Below are positions 58,446 to 64,000 of a stretch of DNA of 64,000 nucleotides, in pieces. A model generated the notes under the pieces. The model worked only from the letters and a program-made list of their open reading frames with translations. It had not been told where the DNA came from and did not search any database. The position numbers and the translations under genes are program-made. Numbering within the stretch: the stretch's first letter is position 1; every line of letters begins with the position of its first letter. Origin of the DNA: Tupaia tana (lineage: Eukaryota > Chordata > Mammalia > Scandentia > Tupaiidae); NCBI GenBank assembly GCA_026018925.1, contig JAKSZU010000016.1, forward strand, positions 35,085,377-35,149,376. Direction: 5' to 3'.

Positions 58446-58706
58446 TTTTTTTGGGGGGGGGGAGAGGTTTTTGCTATAGGGCACGTGTGCTCGCCAGACA
58501 TAGAGAGAGAGAGACAGAGAGACAGAAAACGAGAAATCACCCCCCAGGGGGGATGGCCACGCTGCAATCCCTTCTCCTCTGTTCTCCTCTTGGGATCTTG
58601 GGCATGCACGCACACGTGCCCAGCATGAGTTTAAGCCACCAGGTCCGGGACTTGAACTGCGGTCGACTATGTGGGAGTCCAGCGACATAGCCATTACGCT
58701 AACTGC
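58446..58706 (-). mobile_element. SINE-A copy, young, head slightly truncated
   Basis: T-run, G10 run, gagaggtttttgctataggg, full body, tgcggtcgactatgtgggag, ending gccattacgctaactgct without the usual ggtccc. Duplication aaacacttt at 58437-58445 and 58708-58716. Confidence 0.92.
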
Positions 58707-58879
58707 TAAACACTTTATTCTTAGCCCATAGCAGATTAATTTGGACACGTGGTTTTCAATTGGAGTTTCTCTCACGAGAAGCTGAAATCTGCAACAAAAG
58801 TGGCAGAATGTGGGAGTTTGGTGTGCTGGTCCCTTCTGGGTACCTTGAAATATAAAATAAATGATTGTTTAAGTATTCC

Positions 58880-59360
58880 CCACTGTGGTATAGAACATAG
58901 TATGTACGTTTTTTGTAATTGTAATTTTACATTCATTATCTAAAGTCTCCTTATTTCTTCTCCCTCCTTGCCTTCCCATCCTCTAAACCACTACTTTACT
59001 CTTGTCTTCTTGAGGTTAGTTTTTTAGCTTCCACAGGTGGGTAATAATGCACAATGTATTTCTTTCTGTCTGGCTTATTGCACTTAAGATACTATTCCTC
59101 CAGACTAATTCATGTTGCCTTAAATGATGGCTCTTATTTTTTTCTTTTACTTTCGCTTAGCATAATATGCTTATTTCACTTAGCATAGTATCCTCTAGAC
59201 TTGTCCACGTTGCCTTGAATGATAGGATTTCATCTTTCTTAATGGCTGAATATTGTGTATATTTACCAAATTTTCTTAATCTGTTCACCTGCATAACCAA
59301 TGTTACAATGAACGTGAGAGTGCAGATATCATTTTGACCCAGTAGGGAGATTGCTAGAGC
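58880..59360 (-). mobile_element. L1 3' part (antisense) with internal duplication
   Basis: ccttgccttcccatcctcta, tctgtctggcttattgcact, ttaatggctgaatattgtgt. Reversed L1 ORF2 end/3' UTR. The segment around cttattgcacttaag (59074-59140) recurs as cttatttcacttagc (59170-59225), about 80% alike. Confidence 0.7.
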
Positions 59361-59379
59361 ATCAAAAATTGACCAAACT

Positions 59380-59642
59380 GGAGCCAGCAGGTGGCATAGT
59401 GGTTAGCATGGTGGAGTCCCACATGGCCATCCGAGATTTGAGTCCAGACCCAGTGGCTTGAAAACTCAAGCTGAAAATGTGTGCATGTATGCAAAATCCT
59501 GAGAGGAGAATGGAGGAGAAGGGATTGCAGCATGGCCATCCCCCCCACCCCCAGGGGGTGATTTCCCACTTTCTTTCTCTGTGTCTTTAGAGAGTGCAAT
59601 TGCCCTATAGCAAAAGATCTCTCTGAAACAAATAAATAAACA
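59380..59642 (+). mobile_element. SINE-A older type, sense
   Basis: ggagccagcaggtggcatag, tggttagcatggtggagtcc, body, ccctatagcaaaagatctct and A-rich tail. Duplication roughly aaaattgaccaaact / aaaattaagcaaact at its edges. Confidence 0.88.
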
Positions 59643-59659
59643 AAAAATTAAGCAAACTT

Positions 59660-60490
59660 ATGTGTACTTTCCAGTTAGCATAGGGATTGCAATGTCTCCT
59701 AATTAATATAGTTTTATTTGTACATCTAAGCTCAGAAGGGTTAAGACCACAAATGGTTTAAACATTGTCACCTTTGCTTTGTAAAAAATGTAGGAAGTAA
59801 AAAAATATTTCTCATCAATGCCAGTGACTGTTTTAGGGTTTAACATGACATGGTAAGCTTCAGAAGGTTGGTTTGGGGTGCAGGCTGGGACAAGTCCTCA
59901 GCTGACCTTTAGTCTATACTTTATCTTTCATCAAAGCATTCACACTTACCAAGCATGACAATCTTAAAGAGTTTCCACCCTCCCTCTGAAAAATATTGCT
60001 GATTCATGGTGAACAGAGGACTTCTGTGCATGTTAGTAATAGAACAAACATGTTTGGCTTGCTGTGCTTGTTATGAATTACATAAGTTCTCTGTTTTGGT
60101 ACCAGTTTGCTGGAAAGAGGCTCATAAATTGGGCTTTTATATTTTTAATATTTCTATTTCTTGAAGCTCTTTCATGTCCACTATTTCTGAGATCTTTTTT
60201 TAAATTGTAAACATCAGGAAGCAAATGTGCAGATAGCATACAGCTCTTTTTAGAGACCTTTCATGACTTCCCCAGCCTCATGAGAAGCAGGTTTGTCCTG
60301 TTATATAGTTTAGTAGTTTCTAGGTGGTGCTGTCTCTCTTTTTCTCTCTTGTTCTTTATCTCTTTTTTATGAAAGAAATAAGTTAAAAAATAATTTGAAA
60401 TGTATATTGTACTTAGTATGGGAAAGAGGGGCTAGGGAGAGCATTTGGAAAAATAACAAATGACTTTTTAAAAAGTATATGACTAGGTTT
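59660..60490. other. Unassigned intergenic sequence
   Basis: gtgctgtctctctttttctc near 60330 could be a SINE-B 3' scrap. Nothing else recognised. Confidence 0.35.
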
Positions 60491-60496
60491 TGGTGT

Positions 60497-60795
60497 ATTT
60501 ATTTATTTATTTATTTATAACGGTTTTGAGAGAGATTTTTTGCTATATGATGTGTGCACTTGTCAGAGAGGCAGAGAGAGACAGAGAGACAGGAATCACC
60601 ACCCCCATTCTCCCCAGGGGGATGGCCGTGATACAATCCCTTCTCAAGATCCCTTCTGTAATCCCAAATCTCAAGATTTTGGACATACATGTACATGTTC
60701 CTGGTGTGAGTTTTAAGCCACAAGGTTTGGTACTTGAACTGAGGTTGACTACGTGGGAGTCCAGCAACATAACCATTACGATATTTGCTGGTCTC
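60497..60795 (-). mobile_element. SINE-A copy with short internal repeat
   Basis: (ttta)n, gagagagattttttgctata, body, ggttgactacgtgggagtcc, end atatttgctggtctc. Around 60632-60675 the bases atcccttct occur twice, so the usual ccattctcct section is rearranged. Confidence 0.85.
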
Positions 60796-60894
60796 TTATT
60801 TTTTAAGGTTTTTGCAATTGGGTGTGTGCTCTTGCCAGACAGAGAGAGTGGGAGAGAAAGTGAGAAATTACTCTCCAGGGAGGGTTGGTCCCCT
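60796..60894 (-). mobile_element. SINE-A with large internal deletion
   Basis: ttttttaaggtttttgcaat, cttgccagacagagagagtg, gtgagaaattactctccagg, then directly ggttggtccc. Tail-side half joined to the last head bases. Confidence 0.65.
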
Positions 60895-61138
60895 TTATTT
60901 ATATATTTTTTAATTGCCAGTTGTGATCTACAGAAGGATGAGAGAGAGAGACAGAGAGAGATAGAGACAATACTCCTTGTCATATCACAATTCCTTCTCC
61001 TTTATTTTATTCTGCCATGATTTTTGGCACCCATGCACACATGACCACTGTATTTTTCAAGCTGCCAGCGTCAGGCTTTGAACCACGGTGGGTATGTCAA
61101 ATCTGTCTCCCTTGGCCACTAGACCATTGGGCCAGCCC
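60895..61138 (-). mobile_element. SINE-C copy, old
   Basis: tttatttatatattttttaa, GA-rich stretch, tatcacaattccttctcctt, tcaagctgccagcgtcaggc, end ccactagaccattgggccagccc. Third SINE in a row here. Confidence 0.7.
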
Positions 61139-61384
61139 AACAGTTGAGTTATTTTGAGTTATTTTAGAAACACTGCTTTTAGTCAGATAAGAAACTTCTG
61201 GAACCCCCAAAGCCTTCAGTTCAAAATAATTCTTATGATGAATTGGGATATTTTGGGATGGTATATACTGGTCTCCTTTAGAGGAAAATGCATGAGGGTG
61301 CTAGAGCTAACCCAGTCACATACCCGTAATTTTTCTTTTATTTTGTTTTTAATGGGAAAGGAGAAGTTTTAATAGAAAAGTAAA

Positions 61385-62560
61385 GATTTTTTCTTTAATT
61401 TTTTTAAATTTCATTTTCTTTTGTACATTCAATCACATGTTACTTAGCTTGCAAAGTGAATGTTCCAACATGTGTAAATTTCTCACCAGTCCAGTTGACA
61501 ATACTATAAAGTTATCTTCAATGGGTAATAACCCATTTCTTTGTCCCATAAATGCCTTGCCTCTATTTTTCTCCTTGATGTCTTTCCTCAGACTCTACTC
61601 CTTCACCCACTCTCTTCCCACACTGTATCTGGTATTCACAACCATTTACCATGTTTCTATAACCTTTAGTCGTTCAGTTTCAGCCATAGAGTGTGGACAC
61701 TTGGTATATATTAAGTGGAGACATACAATGTCTCTCCTTCATAGCCTGGCTTGCTTCACTCAGCAGTATATCTTCCATATTAATCTACTTTCTGTCAAAA
61801 GTCAGGGTATTTTTTTTATGGCTGAGTAATATTCCATAGAGTATATGTGCCATAGTTTTTCAATCCATTCATCTGTTTGTGACATTTGTGTTGGTTCCAT
61901 GTCTTACAAATTGTGAATAATGCTGCAATAAACATCAATGTGCAAGCATTTTTTTGATTAAAAATTCTTCTGTCCTTTGGGTAGATACTAATAAGTAGGA
62001 TTGCTGGATCATATGGTAGTTCTATTTGTAGATCTTTGAGGAATCTCCAAATTATTTTCCACAGTGACTGGACCAATTTACATTCCCACCAGAGTGTAGG
62101 AGAGTTCCTCTTTCACAACGCTTCCGCCAGCACTTACCATTTTTTTTTTCTTTTTAATGTAAGTTATTCTGGCTGGGGTTAGGTGGTATCTCATTGTGGT
62201 TTTGATCTGCATATCCCTTATAATGAGGGATGCTGAGCATTATTTCATATGCCTTTTGGCTATTTGTATGTTTTCCTTAGAATGTGTGTTTTTTTTTTTC
62301 AGTTAATTTTCCCATATTTTAATAGGATCAATCATCTTTTTTTGAGACAGTTCCTTGTGTATTCTGGTTATTAGTCCCTTACTGAGGCTAGTTTACAAAA
62401 ATATTTTCCCATTCGGAGGGCTGTCAATTCACACTAATTACTGTGTCTTTTGCCACACAGAAACTTCTTAATCTGATGTAATCCCTCTTATCTATTTTAG
62501 GGATTATTGACTGTGCTTTGGGGTTCTTATTTAAGAAGTCTTTGCCTGAACTCTTTCTAT
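61385..62560 (-). mobile_element. L1 ORF2 C-terminus and 3' UTR (antisense)
   Basis: Left end is T-rich (reversed tail), then 3' UTR text with tatattaagtggagacatac, then ORF2 C-terminal coding relic (61816-62076, minus strand, homologous to the 30.1-30.5 kb piece), running to ttaagaagtctttgcctgaa at the right. 5'-truncated, frame broken beyond about 86 codons. No clear target duplication. Confidence 0.88.
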
Positions 62561-62689
62561 CTTACAAAGTGTTTAAGTCCGTTTCCACTTGTTACTTCAG
62601 GGATTTCCTCAACTATCTGATTTTCAATTTGGATTTCCTGGTTTTGCTATTTGTAATGTTATTTCTTCCTGCATTCCTCCATCTCTATC

Positions 62690-62885
62690 CTTTTCTCAGC
62701 TTTATTATCTCTTCACAGTACGTATCATCATACTGCATGATGTCAATTCTATATATTTGTTATTGTTATTGTTGCTTCCTCCTACTGGAAGCAGGCACCA
62801 TGAGGGCAGTGTATTTGATTATAATGCCTACAACTGTGCCTTGCATATTATAACTGTTCAATAAATATTTATTGTTGAAGGCAAG
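62690..62885 (+). repeat. L2 3'-end
   Basis: aagcaggcaccatgagggca, gtgccttgcatattataact, gttcaataaatatttattgt. Canonical order of the L2 3' terminus. Confidence 0.65.
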
Positions 62886-63462
62886 AAGCTTACATAGAAT
62901 TCTTAGTCCATGCAGAAGCATCATAAAACTTCTGACACAGACAAGGCTTGTCAACTTCCAGTATATCCAAGATTCTATGTGTCTTTCAGTCTCCTTGGAT
63001 ATCACACTGTGTTATAATTTCCATTTAATCCATCTTTCCTTATATTAGTTTAAAACTGCTAAATTTGTAATAATTTGTTTCACAGCACGGCAAAGCTTGG
63101 CTAGTACCCCTGCTCAGATTCTCAACAAACTGTAATACAGGCATCAGCCAAGGTGGGGGTTTCCTTGAAGCCTCAATTGGGGAATGACCTCCTTCCAAGT
63201 TCAAGAGGTGATGGGCTGATTCAGCTCTTTGTGAGCTCTTGGAAAAAAGGCCTCCATTTCAAGTTGGGTGGTGGCCAGGGTGCATGCTCAATTTCTTGCT
63301 ATGGGAAACTTTCCAACACAGATGTTTAAGTTATCAAGTTTGCAAGCTGAGAAGATAATAGAGTGAATTTGCTAGCAAGATGAATGCCACAATCTTGCAG
63401 TAACTAATGATGGAAATGGTTTCCCTTTACCTTTCAATATTCTCTGTGTTAGAATAAAGTCA
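62886..63462. other. Unassigned intergenic sequence
   Basis: Nothing recognised. Confidence 0.35.
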
Positions 63463-63718
63463 CAGAGCCAGTAGGTGGTATGGTGGTTAAGGTGGCTGGA
63501 TTTGCACATGGCCAGCCATGGTTTGGGTTCTGGACCCAGCAGCTTGAAAATCATGCCAGGAGTGTGTGTGAATGTGCCCAAAATCCTGAGCAGGGTATGA
63601 GTAGAAGGGATTGTGGCATGGCCATCCTCCCCTGGGGGGGTGAGTTCTCATTTTCTTTCCTACTGTCTCTGTCTCTCTCCAGTGAGCACATGCACTATAT
63701 GGCAAAAACCTTAAAAAA
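63463..63718 (+). mobile_element. SINE-A older type, sense
   Basis: cagagccagtaggtggtatg, gtggttaaggtggctggatt, body with gaagggattgtggcatggcc, ctatatggcaaaaacct and A8. Confidence 0.85.
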
Positions 63719-64000
63719 AATTGCACATTACCTCTCCCCCCCCCACACACAAACACACATACACACTTGGACAGGGTGTTATACAAAGATTTGAATATCA
63801 GTAGGCAGTTATTACGGGCCATTGCTCCATATGAAACTAGTCATCTGTCAGATCATGAACTCCTTGAGAGCTTCCCATCTCATTAGTAGCTTTTGAGAAA
63901 TTGGCAATTATTTTTAGGGATAGGAGAGATGCCAGGAAGTTGGGGATACATATCTTTATAATTTCAAAGGGAGGGTGGAGTCTGAAAATTTTATGCTATA
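63719..64000. other. Unassigned window end
   Basis: A C8 run and short (CA)n at 63736-63763 follow the SINE tail. Nothing else recognised. Confidence 0.4.

Overview
This window is intergenic DNA from a placental mammal. It is AT-rich and packed with mammalian interspersed repeats: L1, L2, MIR, Tigger/MER2 DNA transposons, MaLR/MLT1-type LTRs and a retroviral LTR. I found no intact protein-coding gene, no rRNA or tRNA gene and no CRISPR array. The only gene-derived unit is a full-length processed pseudogene of HIGD1A (46629-48015). The most abundant young repeat is a tRNA-derived SINE of about 260 bp, here called SINE-A. It is not Alu, B1/B2, CAN-SINE, equine ERE, bat VES or the tRNA-only flying-lemur SINE as I know them, so I leave the order of mammal open.

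Layout. 1-4 kb: old L2/MIR pieces and a 99-bp block present twice. 4-6.8 kb: an old reverse-strand L1 3' part carrying several SINEs and a (CCTT)n tract. 6.8-18 kb: mostly unique or very old sequence with MER2, L2, scattered SINEs, a degenerate CA-rich tract and two structurally odd SINE remnants (8.3 and 13.4 kb). 18.35-21.3 kb: a reverse-strand L1 with ORF1 and ORF2 5' parts, broken by a SINE and by a T41(GT)n tract. 21.3-31 kb: MLT1-type LTR, short TA-flanked inverted-repeat elements, L1 pieces, a three-level nest (Tigger-like, SINE-B, SINE-A) at 28 kb, and a clean 5'-truncated L1 at 29.61-30.96 kb with 16-bp target duplications. 31-37 kb: a dense SINE cluster and an old L1. 37.7-38.2 kb: an antisense solo LTR. 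38-46.6 kb: MIR, L2, LTR and Tigger-like relics. 46.6-48.0 kb: the HIGD1A retrocopy. 49.7-50.4 kb: an old L1 holding a 93-bp MITE-like element. 55.06-56.1 kb: an endogenous retroviral LTR with a primer-binding-site-like sequence and a possible splice donor. 57-64 kb: more L1 3' ends and stacked SINEs.

How it fits together: L1 enzymes explain most of the architecture. The SINEs, the HIGD1A copy and the truncated L1 have A-tails and target-site duplications typical of L1-mediated retrotransposition. I see no convincing undescribed gene system. The most interesting items are the unassigned SINE family, the rearranged SINE heads, the near-intact HIGD1A retrocopy with one nonsense codon, and the TA-flanked short inverted-repeat elements. 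Repeat names come from recalled consensus patterns, not a database search. Boundaries of old repeats are approximate.
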